64,000 nucleotides of DNA from Polytrichum commune (taxonomy: Eukaryota; Streptophyta; Polytrichopsida; Polytrichales; Polytrichaceae): the NCBI GenBank assembly GCA_950295325.1, contig OX485806.1, positions 434,001 to 498,000 on the forward strand. Reading direction: 5' to 3'. Both the position numbers and the translations under genes were made by a program. Position 1 is the first letter of the stretch, and the number at the start of each line of letters is the position of its first letter. Of this stretch, positions 31,837 to 44,200 are shown one piece after another. The notes under the pieces are model-generated. The model was not told the origin of the DNA and did no database searches. It worked only from the letters and a program-made list of their open reading frames with translations.

Positions 31837-32575
31837 TTTATGGACGCGCGTCCGTAAACATTACATCTCTTGACTTATTTTCTTATTGAATATCTCATAT
31901 CTTATTGAATCTCTCAGTGGCTCGTTGCATCATTGAGTATCTCAATCTATTTTCATTGGCTCATTGAGCATTTACAAGTAGGTTTACGGACGCGCGTCCG
32001 TAAACATGCATCCTTTTGGTGTCACATGGTGGTATGTCATCTACAATGTGGGCTGTGAATTATTATCTATTTTGATAGTATGCATATTTGTTCTGATGAA
32101 TATTTACGGACGAGCGTACGTAAATCTTGAACCTTTTGCATCTGTTCTAGTAATGAGGTAAAGGTAGGTTTACGGACGCGCGTCCGTAAACATACAAACC
32201 TCTTGCATCTGTTCAAGTAATGAGGTAAAGGTAGGTTTATGGACGCGCGTCCGTAAACATACAAACCTCTTGCATCTATTTAGTAATGAGGTAAAGGTAT
32301 GTTTACGGACGCGCGTCCGTAAACAGACAAACCGTTGGTACACATTCAAATACATTACTGGTAAGGCCAGGAAGTAAAATTTAGTGTAAATGTAAATGGG
32401 GTTGGGACTTCTTGGTTCCTTGCAACCCTATTTGTTTTGGACACAATTATCATTTGACATAGGGATGTTTACGGACGGGCGTCCGTAAACATACATTGTC
32501 TAATTTGCCAAGACGTTTGCACCTAACCCTGACATCTCTTATCAGATAATGATTTGCGGATGGGCGTCCGTAAAC
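31837..32575. repeat. Palindrome cluster upstream of the DUF7869-like gene (8 copies)
   Basis: Copies lie at 31837, 31982, 32102, 32168, 32235, 32301, 32467 and 32552. The four from 32102 to 32324 are tandem with a period of about 66 bp and spacer AAACCTCTTGCATCTGTTC. The last copy is about 50 bases before the ATG. The layout mirrors the cluster in front of the divergent DGQH gene. Confidence 0.95.
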
Positions 32576-32627
32576 ATACACTGCTTATGTTTTATCTCAT
32601 TCTTCATTTGGCTCTCTTGTAGTGGCC

Positions 32628-35600
32628 ATGGATTCCGACGTCGGTGATAGTGCGTCCGATTTCTCCTCGGAACCGTCAAGCTATGCTAGCGAGTTTGAAG
32701 ATGTCGTGGAACATGAAGCTACAAATGGTGTGGCCGATGCAGATGATGAAATCATACCACCATGTGAGGGTTATTCGCGGGAGCAGTGGGTTGATCTTGA
32801 TGTTGTACTACTTAATGCATGTGCCGTTCCCGTGGCCAACGGTGTTTGTAGGAACTCGAATCCAACGGATTGTATTGATGCAAAACCCTTCGGGGAGGAC
32901 GATGTTGGGGTGTGCATATTGAACTCCTTACTTCCATTGGAAGTGCCTCCTGGTTGGAGGTTCTCTCTCCGTCGATGGCCTTTGCGAAGTGTTCATCACG
33001 ATGGTGTGAGCTTCTGGGATCAATCCCGCCGATTTGAGCAACTGCAACAGTCTTTGTTCGCCACAATGCGTCCCAGACAAGGTCGTCGTAAATATGATTC
33101 CGTTCGTGTGCCTCGTGAACCCACGCAGCGTCGTCGAGATCATACATTGGGAGACACATCTATTAGGTCCGTAGCCACGAAGGATTGTTGTGCGAAGAAG
33201 TGCTGCCAACTATTTCCCCGTGACAAAATCAAATCTTTGAGGCAAGAGATGTGGCTTGCCGACTTTCGTATGCGGTCTGCCAAGAAACTTGAAGTACATC
33301 GCAACATGCACTTGGATGCCGGAGGTTGTAAGGTTGTGACCTTGGAAAATATAGAAGTTTGTTGCCGGGCATGGTACATTATTCATGCCGTTTCAAAGGC
33401 AGATTTTTATAGGTTCCGGAACTACTCGCTGCAAGGAAGGCGTTCTCGGTTCCATGGCAACTCAGGTACAAAGAAGCCCAAGGAGGCAACACTGCAAGCG
33501 GCTGCAACTTTGTCAACCATCATTATGCCATTAGCGGATGCAATGCCACACAAGACACGCACTTTGCCGTCGGGGGAAAAGGTTGTTCAGATGGTTTTAT
33601 CCACAAGGACAAAATGGAAGAACATACTCGTGGATGTTAATGAAGTTGGTGAAAATGTTGGATGTGGGCCGATTTCGTTGTCAAAATTGAGTGTGATCAA
33701 GAATCAACAGTTCACTGAATACATTACGAAGAGACCCGGGGATAAGTTTGCTAGGTGTTCTACTTGTGAAAAATATAAAGGCCTTCGAGACGTACATCCA
33801 ATAAGGACCGAGTCGCACACCAGACATCAACAGAAATACATTGAGCATGTCAACAACCAGGAGGCACACCGTCAAGACTACTACAAGAATCGCGCCTTAT
33901 CAATAATGAGGCCGAACGAGGTGTTGACAATCATTCATGACAAAATGGACCATGCGAAGACCGCTTGCCCTTGTTATGTTCGGAAAATAAAGGCCACATA
34001 TGGATATTTCAAGCTGCCAATATCTGTCACAGGTTCGTTGGTTTTCATTTTTTTGGCGTGCCCACATACTCATTTTTAAGAGTTACGGATGCGCATCCGT
34101 AACTCGTCTGTGCATGGTTGTTCCTTACTTGCGGCAATATCATATTTCCTTCATATATATGATATTGGAATGTACTTCTCATTTGTATGTCTTAATTCAG
34201 GTATGATTGCACATGGCCATGTGGACGTCAAGTATGCACATTATGGTTTGGATTTCTATCCAGACGACGCCAATCATACCGTAGGGTCTTTTGCAAAACT
34301 TCTACGAGATCTTGAGAGTCCGCCAACATCATCCTCGCGTGCTCTTTTTGTTGGATGTGGAACAACTCCAATTTATGAGGCTGTGCTAGAGGGGAAGGAA
34401 GTTTGTCTATCTTCACTTCAAGAACCGCCTGAACAATCCGTTCTTGCTAAACCTTTGCCTCGAACTCTACACGTGCAACTTGACAATTGTGCCAAAGATA
34501 ACAAATGTCGATACGTGTTTTGTTTTTAGTCATTGCTGGTAGCCAAGGGCATTTTCAAAGAAGTGTTTGTGTCTTTTTTGATGGTTGGCCACACGCACGA
34601 TGACATCGACGCTTCATTTGGACGTTGGAGTATGAAGTTGCACGAGGAGGATTTTCCGACAATTCCTCTTCTCATGAAATCATATATGGATTTGGACAAT
34701 GTGCCAGTCATTCCACATTTGATTGAAGAAGTGCCCGATTTCAAATAGTTTATAAAACCATTAATTCTTAAGGGGTTTGACCGACTAGTGGGCCACACCA
34801 AGGCTCAACAATTCCGATTTTATATGCGTGATGATGGTCTGCCCGCCATGCAATTCAAAGTTTTGTGCACTTCCCCGAATTGGGGTCCGGAGGAAGGGAT
34901 ACTCATTTGGCGCAAAAACGAAGATGGCAAATGTGTGCTACCTGATGGTGAGCCGAAGCCTTGCACACCCAGCCCCATGAGGAATGGGCCAGAAATCATC
35001 AAAGGTATATCCGGATTTATTGAGTATTGGAAAGAATTGTGCGAGGAAAACATCACAAGACGTGTTAGGGATACCCACGAACCATTGATTGCGTATTGGG
35101 ATCGCATTCGCACGGCATTGATAGCACCCGATGTTGATACACATTCATGTTAGACATAAGGGTTTTGGCCACAAAGTCGAGTGACAGTCGTGGAATCTGA
35201 GGCCATGTTGTTCAACAATGGGGACGTTCGTGAAGAGTTCGCTGCGGACGATCATTACGTTGGCCATGCTCGCAATCGACCGGAGCCGTCGTTTCGTGTT
35301 GGGGTTGATTGCCACGAAGGTTATTTGCTGCTCGTACGTGCTGGGGATGAGGAGCATCCCAAGCCAATTTGGTTGGTGAAAGCATTGTCATCACCAAACT
35401 TTGTTCCAACTAGTCCAAATTTTTGCCAAATTGAGGTGGAATATTGCCGTCCAAGCACCAAAGATCAAAATGTGCTCCGGACATATTTAGGGTGGGACAC
35501 CAAAAAAGGTTTCAAATGGACAATGGACTCATCATACGAACCGGTTTGGATAAACACAGATACCATACTTTGTGCTTGGAAACCACGCAAAGGTTCGAAA

Positions 35601-35729
35601 TCAAAGACAATGACCATCCTGCAAAAACATATAGATTTTGCCAAAGACAACTTGGCACGTATCGCAGCTGCAGAAAACGATCTTGAAAATGGAAATGAAG
35701 TTGAAGATGAAGATGAAGAGGGGGAATGA
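32628..35729 (+). pseudogene. DUF7869-like protein, candidate transposase of the giant element
   Basis: The start ATG at 32628 sits in a good context (GCCATGG). The N-terminus is acidic and Ser-rich. A Cys-rich block follows (DCCAKKCCQLFPRDKI), then FARCSTCEKYKGLR. The C-terminal core carries IIHDKMDHAKT, LHVQLDNCAKDNK and MVGHTHDDIDASFGRW. This is the spaced Asp pattern seen in DUF7869 proteins and compatible with an RNase H-like DDE fold. One phase-compatible intron (34033-34200, CAG/GTTCG to TTCAG/GT) holds a palindrome. All exonic sequence is in one frame, interrupted only by TAG 34527, TAG 34746, TAG 35151 and TAA 35157. The tail is acidic. Calling it a transposase is inference from position and motif pattern. 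Confidence 0.7.
34080..34105. repeat. Palindrome in the intron of the DUF7869-like gene
   Basis: A perfect 26-bp palindrome with the variant half-site GAGTTACGGATGC. Confidence 0.9.
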
Positions 35730-36346
35730 TATTGATGTACGTCGGGACCAAAGTTAGTTGAAATGTGTATTTGTTTGTCATTAATATATGACATTGGGGT
35801 TGAATATTATATTAGACACATTTTATAGATTACAACTAGTATAATATTATTGCATGACTGTATTGATTTACGGATGTGGAATCACCCTTCCCATGCGCTA
35901 TCAAATGTTTTCTAGTATATGTTTATATTTACGGATGTGGAATCCAAACTATTTAATATTGCATATTATGTTAATTTGTAAATTCTAATTAACATTGTCA
36001 ATTTATTTTAAGTATTGTTGCAATTGGGATGTGCCATTCAATTCAACCACAATAGGCCAAGAGCTTTATGTTTCGGATGCGCATCCAAGAGTCAATACAT
36101 ATAAAATTAGATGGCTATTTATGGATTCATTACTTTTGTTCAACACAATCCCAAAAAAACCAAATAATCGTGTAATTGTGTCATTTGATTCTCATCCCCA
36201 TACTTACTATATTTAGTAATATATAGTTCCATCGCATATGGATTTCTAAAACATTATGATGTAATTGTTCCCGATGTTCCCGATGTTCCCTACGTTCACA
36301 ATATTCGCATCCGAAACTATGGGTCCAATTTATTTTGAGACTTTCC
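35730..36346. other. Right subterminal region of the giant element
   Basis: AT-rich with no gene. TTTACGGATGTGGAATC occurs twice (about 35868 and 35929) and CGGATGCGCATCC once (about 36075); these are relatives of the palindrome half-site. A GATGTTCCC triplet run lies at about 36270. Confidence 0.6.
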
Positions 36347-36374
36347 AAAGTCTCCAAATAACGAATATAGTGTT
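36347..36374 (-). repeat. Right terminal inverted repeat of the giant element
   Basis: Exact reverse complement of 2794-2821, followed by TATG at 36375-36378. Confidence 0.75.
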
Positions 36375-36424
36375 TATGTTACAATAATCATAATCCAATG
36401 ATGATGTATGAAAAAACTATGGTC

Positions 36425-37285
36425 TTATTTATTATACTTTTTCTTTAATTTTAAGAATTATGAGTTCAAAATAATGTTTTTTCCTCTCATGGCATTAAAG
36501 TGGAGCTCTTCATTTGGTAATGTTTGTCAACGGCACCACGGGCCTTGGCTTGGTGGTTAGGGCTCATGGCCCCCAATGAGGAGGTTGTGGGTTCTATTCC
36601 CCATGCCGGCGTGGTGCTCACCACCTTAGTCCACCCAACTATGGTGGGGGGTCCTTGGACCTTGTTGTATGGGTACCTCAAAGTCCTTTGGGGGGATACC
36701 ATGTCCGGTATCTTCAAGGCACTAGTGGCTAGCTAGGAACTAGTATAGTGTGTCACTATAGTGTCCATCCTCGAAAGGGGAGAGTAGTATTGCCCCAATG
36801 TCCCCTTGTCCAGTGGGCATCGGGTCATTGACATTATGAACGGACACTTTATTCACGCCGGCCCCTTGCTAAAAAGGGACCGGAGTTTCTATCTATTCTA
36901 TCTATCTAATGTTTGTCAAGTAGGATAACATAGCATTGGGAAGAATAAAACTAACATATATACAAATACCATTTAACCACATCACAATGAGGACAAGACA
37001 TCAAGGTTGTGGGCAAATGCAAGGATTGTGGTTTTTAAAGTCTAGAGTATATAGTAGTTGATTATTCAAAGAGTTTCCCTTTACAAATAATGTATGTGAG
37101 GCATACAGTAGATAAGATAGTTCAATGAAAAACCAAAACAATTCTCCATGGAATGTGAATACTATATTTGCGATTGTGCTAGAAAACACACATTCAAATC
37201 AAAAAAATACTTTGAATGTGCAGCTCACACCTGCAAGTCTTGGTGGCCCCTTCAAAATATATCGCATTGTATAAACATGATGAAA
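36425..37285. repeat. Dispersed repeat, copy 1 (host of the SINE)
   Basis: Apart from the SINE inserted at 36530-36906, this matches 59670-60140 closely (GATAACATAGCATTGGGAAGAAT, GGTTGTGGGCAAATGCAAGGATT and further blocks). It has no coding capacity and is probably part of an old transposon. Confidence 0.75.
36530..36906 (+). mobile_element. tRNA-derived SINE with 12-bp target duplication
   Basis: TAATGTTTGTCA occurs on both sides (36518-36529 and 36907-36918). The 5' part has a pol III A box (TTGGCTTGGTGGTTAGG) and a B box (GGGTTCTATTCCC) at tRNA-like spacing. The 3' end is a TCTATTCTATC repeat. The related sequence at about 59747-59758 has a single, uninterrupted copy of the site. Confidence 0.85.
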
Positions 37286-37586
37286 CTTGCTAAAACAGTT
37301 GAACATGCAAACAAAACAAAAAAAGAAAACCACATGTTCCCAAAACAACTCTAGCCTACTCCGACGTCTTCAAATTGTGCTCCTTTGGGTCACCCAATAC
37401 TTGTATGCAACTTAGAAAGTGGTTATCCCTCGCATATATTTTTTGAATGTTGCATGATGAGGTTTTTGAACTTAATATCTTGATATTTAAGCGAATAAAT
37501 AATAATAAAGAATGATGGGAATTCTTTTGAAATAGCAGGCCCACATATATCCACAAAATTTCGCAAATAAATTATTTTTCTTCTGA

Positions 37587-38162
37587 TTATTTGTTGGAAG
37601 TGCGCCTCCTCAAATTTGCACTTCTTTTTTTTGTTACGAAAGTGAAACCCAAAGTGCCACATATACCTCTTTTTCTTTTTGATTCTCTGCTATTTTCGTT
37701 TTCAGTTTCGCCTTGATTTCCGTCCTTCAATACCAACTCTCCAAATTGCTTTTCCAATTCTCGGGATGCATCCTCGCTTAACAACTCCGAGTTTACCTCC
37801 AAAAGCAAGTGCCCGTCTCCATTATACACAACACATAAATTTGTGTCCGGCGTAGAGATAGCCAATGGAAATAACCCACCCGATTCAAAGAACACAAGAA
37901 GTCTGTCTCCGGGTTGTACTGCCTTCATAACATGGTGCTTCCTCCTCAATGTAACGCAATATGTAATCCCCTGACTTGTCAAACATTCAAGATATTGGAG
38001 AGAAAATTTAGATTCCTCAGCCAACTCGCCACCCCTATATACACACAACCTCATGCTAGGTGGACCTCCCAAGAAGGATGCGAATCCCATGCTGTATATG
38101 TGTGTGAGCCCAAAAGGGTGCCCACATTTAGTCTTAGACCCTTGAAACGTTAGTTGATGCAC
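37587..38162 (-). CDS. Unassigned coding fragment, possible receptor C-terminal exon
   Basis: This open frame of about 190 codons has clearly protein-like composition: GFASFLGGPPSMRLCVYRGG, YCVTLRRKHHVMKAVQPGDR, then STPDTNLCVVYNGDG and a basic Ser/Lys tail. The beta-rich pattern ending in CVVY recalls the post-LRR domain of plant TIR receptors, but I cannot assign it firmly. The first ATG in frame is near 38093; upstream codons may belong to an exon beginning after an AG. It lies about 3 kb downstream of the TNL gene on the same strand, so it could be a distant last exon or a relic of a neighbouring receptor. Confidence 0.35.
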   Translation of the reverse strand: MHQLTFQGSKTKCGHPFGLTHIYSMGFASFLGGPPSMRLCVYRGGELAEESKFSLQYLECLTSQGITYCVTLRRKHHVMKAVQPGDRLLVFFESGGLFPLAISTPDTNLCVVYNGDGHLLLEVNSELLSEDASRELEKQFGELVLKDGNQGETENENSRESKRKRGICGTLGFTFVTKKRSANLRRRTSNK

Positions 38163-38164
38163 TT

Positions 38165-39320
38165 TGAAGTAGCATGTTACTTCACAAAAATATAAAAAGA
38201 GTGAAATGTTAGTCTTAGAAGTACCATGTTGTAAGAGGCTAGGATGTGAGTTGTTATTGTGTTTTTACCTTCGGAAGGATTTGAGTGAATGAGGATAGGT
38301 AAGGAGAACTTGGATTGAGTAGTTAGTGAGTAGGCTAGTACAAATGGATGGAGACAACCAAAGTGACTCAAGAGGCAAGTGCATTCGAATTGGGATGAAT
38401 GGAGGATCACATGGAGCGCACAAGTGGACCACCTCATCATGGCCACTTAATGGGGAAGGCCCAAGGAAGAATGCAAGGTGGAGGATAAGCAAATTCTCAA
38501 AGCACCAATCAAATCACGAGTTAAGCATCGTGGTTTGAATTAAGTGGTGAGCGACGATTTGGGAAAGTAAGGGGAGAAAGTTATGGCGGCGGAAAGCGAA
38601 GGAGGCTAAGTTTGGGTTGAAGCATCCCAAGTTTGGTAAAGTGTGGTAGGTAGAAAGCCAAGGCTAGTTAAATGTTCGAATTAGGATCCTTGTTGATCAT
38701 TTGAGGGAGGAAGGCTTAGAAGATAGAATTGGCGCCTACTAAGTAGGAGGAAATCTCAAGGGCTTATCGTGAGCCTTGAGGGTGCTCACCCCCTCAAGCT
38801 TACTATATAATCCCTCATTCTTCCCTCACTCATCCTCTCTTTCCTTTGTGCTCCAAGGCACCCCACGAGTTATAAGTGTGGGTGTGGGAAGCCATATTGG
38901 AGCACATGTGTGTGCTTAGTTTTTAGTTTGAGAGCCAAGGCTTGTTAGCCTTGAAGAGGGCTTGACCTCTTGGTAGAATTAGTGTTGACGTGAAGGATTT
39001 TAAAGTTAATTCATGATTCCAATTTGTGGTACTTAAAGTTCATGTTTTGAATACACGTGGTTGCAAGTTCCATGTTTAAGAGTTGAGCACTTGATGTTGT
39101 GATGAGTGCAAAAATGTACTTGTGTGGATTAGTTAGTCTTAGTGAAGTTAGGAAATTCTCTCTCCCCCTCTCCTCTCTAGGATTTTAGGATTTTAGGATT
39201 AGAGAAGAATTGTGTGGTTAGAAAGGGGTTGTTAGTAGAATTAGGGAAATTAGGTAGGAAGATTAGTTAAGGGCTTGAATAATTAGTGAGGTAGTTGGGG
39301 ATTACAACTACAAAGTTGTG
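38165..39320. other. Intergenic DNA, no gene seen
   Basis: CT-rich leader-like sequence with a TATATAA at about 38803 could be a promoter or LTR piece, but no coding region follows convincingly. Confidence 0.35.
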
Positions 39321-39324
39321 GGTT

Positions 39325-39570
39325 CATGAAGGAGCTGGGTTTATGAAGGAGCTGGGTTTGTTTAGTTAGAAAGTAAAGAGCTGGGTTTATGAAGGACCTG
39401 GGTTTGTTTAGTTAGAAGCTAAGGAGCTGGGTTCATGAAGGAGCTGGGTTTATGAAGGAGCTGGGTTTGTTTAGTTAGAAGCTAAGAAGCTGGGTTTATG
39501 AAGGAGCTGGGTTTATGAAGGAGCTAGGTTTATGCAATTAGAAAGTAAAGAGATGGGTTCATGAAGGAGC
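39325..39570. repeat. GGAGCTGGGTTTATGAA minisatellite
   Basis: Ten or so units of GAGCTGGGTT(T/C)ATGAA are interspersed with TTGTTTAGTTAGAAGCTAA, forming a higher-order tandem repeat. Confidence 0.85.
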
Positions 39571-41131
39571 TTAGTAGATAGCCTACCTAATTAGCTCATA
39601 GACAAGTAGTTAGTTACATTATGGTAGTTAGTGTTATGTGTGGCTTTCACAAGTAAATGTATTTGAGATTGACTATAGAGAATAGTGTTTTTTTAACACT
39701 TGCATCCTCTCTTTAAAAATAAACCACGTGCACAACTTAATGGAGAATGTGGAGCACTCTCGCGATGGCAAGACAAAGGAAGCAAAGACCAAAGGTGCGA
39801 GGGAGAGATTGACATAAGTCATATAAGTATTTCTTAATACTTAAAGGCTTATGTACGGTATGGAGACACCAATTAAATCCAAGACCACTTGAAGGGTGAA
39901 CCTTGTACTATGGACTCATCCAAGTCCAAATCCAATACCGCGGAGGAATGTGAGCCCAAACCCACTACTCGGACTACGGACGCTTAAGGGTGGGGGGTTT
40001 GGCCTCACAATGTGCTCGAATATTGAGCAGCACGTGATGACAATGCACTCTGCCTTCCTCGAAATGGTTGCCTCTGCTACCAGGAATCGGTCTCTAGCAG
40101 AACACCCGGCCATTCTACCTTTTGGAAGGAATGATGGAAGTCTATCCCCCAAATAGCTGATTATTTGTGCACAAGGTTCATCCTGCAAAAACTTCCATTT
40201 CTCATATGTACTTCATTCCCTTATTTATCATACGCTTTCATGAATCTCTCCACAACAAGAATATTGTATGTAGCAAGCCTCAAATATCATGGCCAATTAT
40301 TAATTATAAGACGTATGCACTACATGTATGTGACTACACATGTCTCCTTCAATATTAATAATCCATGATGAAGTGAGAGATCCATGGTTGTGTTTGAATA
40401 TTTCAAATCCACCTCTATGCCAACTAGGGTCTCTAGAGGTTTGGGATGTTAAGTACAACAACGCATATTGTATCGGTATTGAAAATTTTACTTTTCACAA
40501 CAAAAAAATTATAAAAAAAAATAAAAAAAATATTCAAGTCCAATTGATCCTATTCTCACTGCATAACAAGTTCAACAAATGATGAGGAATGTTATTTCAT
40601 GAGCCTACTCATCAAACAAAGATGGATAATGATTACACTTTTAGTTATTCTTAAGGACTAATATCTTGACTCACCATATATCCACCGATATGTTTTTTAT
40701 CACATGTATTTATAAACAATTCATAGCACATTTTCATTTACTAAAATTGCCTACAAACTTCCCAACATACTTCAAGAGTAACAAAAATACAATCGCATGT
40801 GCAATTAATGGGTACTACATATTGCATAGAAGCATCCCAAGTTAGTAGGCAACCCCTTTTGTACGTTCAAGAGTTAAACCACTATGAATTATAAAACTCT
40901 ACATTTATACCATTAGATTTGAATTCTCCACAAAACCACAATATTTTGTCCAATCTCTCTATAAATAAATATATTTCCATAAAATAGGCTGACACCCAAA
41001 CCCTTAAATGTAAGGAAAATAAGTACTACATTCATAGCAATTGTGGATTGCTCATAGAAGAAGAGGAGACAATATTTATCATTTGGCCACGGTGGGTTCC
41101 GGTGAATGTAACAATTCTAAGTATTTATTGT
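39571..41131. other. Intergenic DNA downstream of the TNL gene
   Basis: No supported gene. The short frames at 39896-40160 lack family resemblance. Confidence 0.4.
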
Positions 41132-41260
41132 CTACATAAAACTAGAAAATGAACACAATCTATGGAATTGGAATTGACACCCAACACTTGCCACCATCCT
41201 ATTTAGGGGTTCAATATCAAGAAAAACACTAAAACAAAACTTAAGTGATAGAAGCCTTAC

Positions 41261-44200
41261 CTCCAACCATCCATTGTTGTATGCCACGCCAACTTTGCTA
41301 CCCGTCAAATCACATTTGCACAATGTTTTGTTGTCCTTACTGACGTTAACTCCATCATCCTCTATCGAAGCACAACCGTGCAGATTGATGACCTCCAAAG
41401 TGGTGAGGCGTTCCAAGCCGTGTATATGCGTCAATCGTTTGCACCCCTCCAAGTTCAAGTGCACCAATGATGTCATTGGCATTAAGGATGGAATGTTAGT
41501 GAGATTCCAACAACCCCATAGGTCTAGGTGCTCCAAGCACTGTGGCAATGCTTCAATAATCAACAAATCCCTGCAATCATTGATTTGCACCTTGCGCAAA
41601 CACTTAAGCTCCCCCAAACTTCGGGGAATGCAGGAGATCTTCTGCACCTTATACATGTGAAGAGATTGTAAAGCGGTAAACGCTCCTAAAGAATCCTTGA
41701 ATCGCATGGACACATCTTCACCTTGTTCTACATATAGATGAGTCAGTGCTTTTAGTCTGTCAAATCCCACAGGGACACCTGTACAAATCCCCATGGATAA
41801 TGAGGTGAAGGATGTGAGCAACCCAAGGTCCGTTGGAAGGGGCCACACTCCTACTCCTTCCATTTCCAACTTCTTCAACTTCTTGAGCCCAACATCAGGT
41901 TCTTCAGGGTTGACCAATCTTCCCGATTCCATTGGCATTTCCTTCAGCTTATTGCAGACCCTCAAATTCAATGTTTCTAGGCCTACCAAATTCCCAAAGG
42001 TATTTGGTAAGGTAATCAATTTACCACACTTGAATAGATCCAAGTGTTCTAATTCCGTCAAGAGACCAATAGAGTTCGGTAGCGTCTTCAAACTCGTACA
42101 CCACCTCATTATCAAACTCTTCAATTTTGGTACGCTCCCGCCAAAATTATTCGGAAGTCCAACCAAGCAATCGCACCACTCTAGTTCCAACACTTCGAGC
42201 CGCGGGAGCTACAAGAACACATGTCATAATCAAAATGTAAGCATATTCTCCATTTGTGAAACATTACCTTAATTAAATACTAGTTCAAGTAACTAGAGAA
42301 AAATTGTTTATTTTTTGACTCATGTTTGACGCCATCAATGGTATTTGCAGCTTTAATTTCTATAAATCTTATTATTCATTTCCTATTACCTATTCCTGGG
42401 GAGCCACAATAACAAGCAGTTGTTTAGACCTAAAACCATCATCCTGAAAAGTATGCAAACATACCATGGTCCTCTTCCCAATGTAAATGAGTCCGCACTC
42501 CATAATAAACTAGTCCACATTTGATTAAACCCACTCTTTTGGTTGTTAATTGATCATTATGTACCATATGCCATACATACTCCAACTCCTACAAGAATAT
42601 TATTTTGAAGTTTTCCATAATTTGGTCTTATGAACGTGTGGACCCATAAATGTGGTCATCAAATGCCCATCACACCATGCCATGTGTACGTCATGGCAAG
42701 TCGCCAAGTCACGCACCATGGCAACTTAGCATGTCTAATTTCAAGATGTGGCACCCTATTATTACATAACAATTGGGAATCAATATTGACCACACTATTT
42801 AAACTTGTGTACAAAGTAAAAAAGTTTCAAAAGAAATGAGGATTTATATTTATGTGTCACTAATCCATTACAAAAGAAAAGGCTCTTTTACCTGAATATT
42901 GGCATCGTTCTCCCAAAGACAAGTCAGGTTTCGACAAGACAACAGGTCCAATACAACAAGGTGTGCCAATGTCACCTGGGAAGGTAAAAATGAAATCAAT
43001 GTGAACACCGATATCTCTTGCGCAACTGCCTTGGTGGGTGGGTGATAACAACTAGAATCAAACTTGGCCTACTAAGGGTGATAACCATTACAACAAAAAT
43101 TTTGAAATCCAAATTTCAATTTAAGCTTTATCCAATCATATCAGTTGGGAAAAATTCAGTAACACTTACCATGACATGGACATCTCTCTTCCAAAGACAA
43201 TCCAGGTGGCAACTCCTGCTGAGATCTAGGACAACCAGGTGTGGCAACTTCAACTGCGGAGGAAAACTTGTCAATTGGTTCCGCCTCCATTGGAGCCATC
43301 TTAGTTGTTGGGACCAACTAGAGAAGTCGTCATGCACCACATTGCAACCATCTAGTCTAAGCAAGTGCAACTCCTCCATTCTTCCCAATTTACTGGCTTC
43401 ACAAGAATGAGTAGATTTCTGAAACTTATAATGCACATCTGGATTTCCTACTGTTAAACAGATCCCCCGAGTCTTGGTATTCACCTACACACGATATAAT
43501 GCACATCAATCAAATTAATTCCAAATCTTATTCATTTCTCACACAGAATGTCAAAACATAACATCAAAATCCCTCAAGAATGTAGAAGTCAATCCACGAC
43601 AAATATACCCTCCTACAGGCCCCACAGTACTCATTGGAGAGTTTGTCTACATTCCAGGACTAGTCTAAACTCCAAACAAACCAACAGCAAAGCAGATACC
43701 CGTCATGTCTGCATGTCCATCAAAAGATCGTCAATACTTTTGTCTCTTTTCATTTAAATTTGTCGTAGAATAGTCTCACATAATCCTGCCTTACTTGTCC
43801 GTAAACTACCAAGTCAAATCTGCAGTCAGAAATCATGATACCTTGACACTTACCTTCCCACGCCTCAATTCTTTCTCGGCTATGGCCGGATCCCACAAGT
43901 GTGTCCATTTTTTTGTTGGTTGTCGCCCTTCCTTCTTACCATCCGTCTCTACTATTTTTCTTCCCATGTCACGAAGGACATCATGCATTCTCAATGTGTC
44001 ATCCTCGTCCAATTTTACCAGTGACCTGTCTTTCAGAGTCCGTAAGGATGAGGCGGCAGTTTTTGAACAACTGCAACTACAATTGCTACACGACTTCCAA
44101 ATTCTCATTGCTACTTCTTGCTTCACGCCGATTAGCATGCATGCAATATCTCGGAACATTGCCCTGTTCCCATCTGTGGGCAACCCATCATAACAGATTC

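Larger units (their letters stand above)
2794..36374. mobile_element. Giant 33.6-kb TIR DNA transposon
   Basis: The two ends carry a perfect 28-bp inverted repeat beginning AACACTATATTCGTTATT and are flanked by TATG on both sides (2790-2793 and 36375-36378). Inside are two divergently oriented gene units (minus: DGQH/FCP1-like; plus: DUF7869-like) and about 26 copies of a palindrome found nowhere else in the window. The interior has been enlarged by a 15.5-kb hAT element and smaller insertions, so the original element was probably about 14-16 kb. I do not recognise the superfamily: a 4-bp target duplication with ends starting near CACTA does not fit canonical CACTA elements (3 bp). Its genes carry multiple in-frame stops, so this copy is probably inactive. 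Confidence 0.68.

Noticed and set aside
2793-36375. Treating the giant element as an ordinary CACTA transposon
   Set aside because: Ends contain CACTA after two bases, but the 3-bp flanks (GAA and TTT) do not match, TATG fits better, and no TNP2-type transposase is present.
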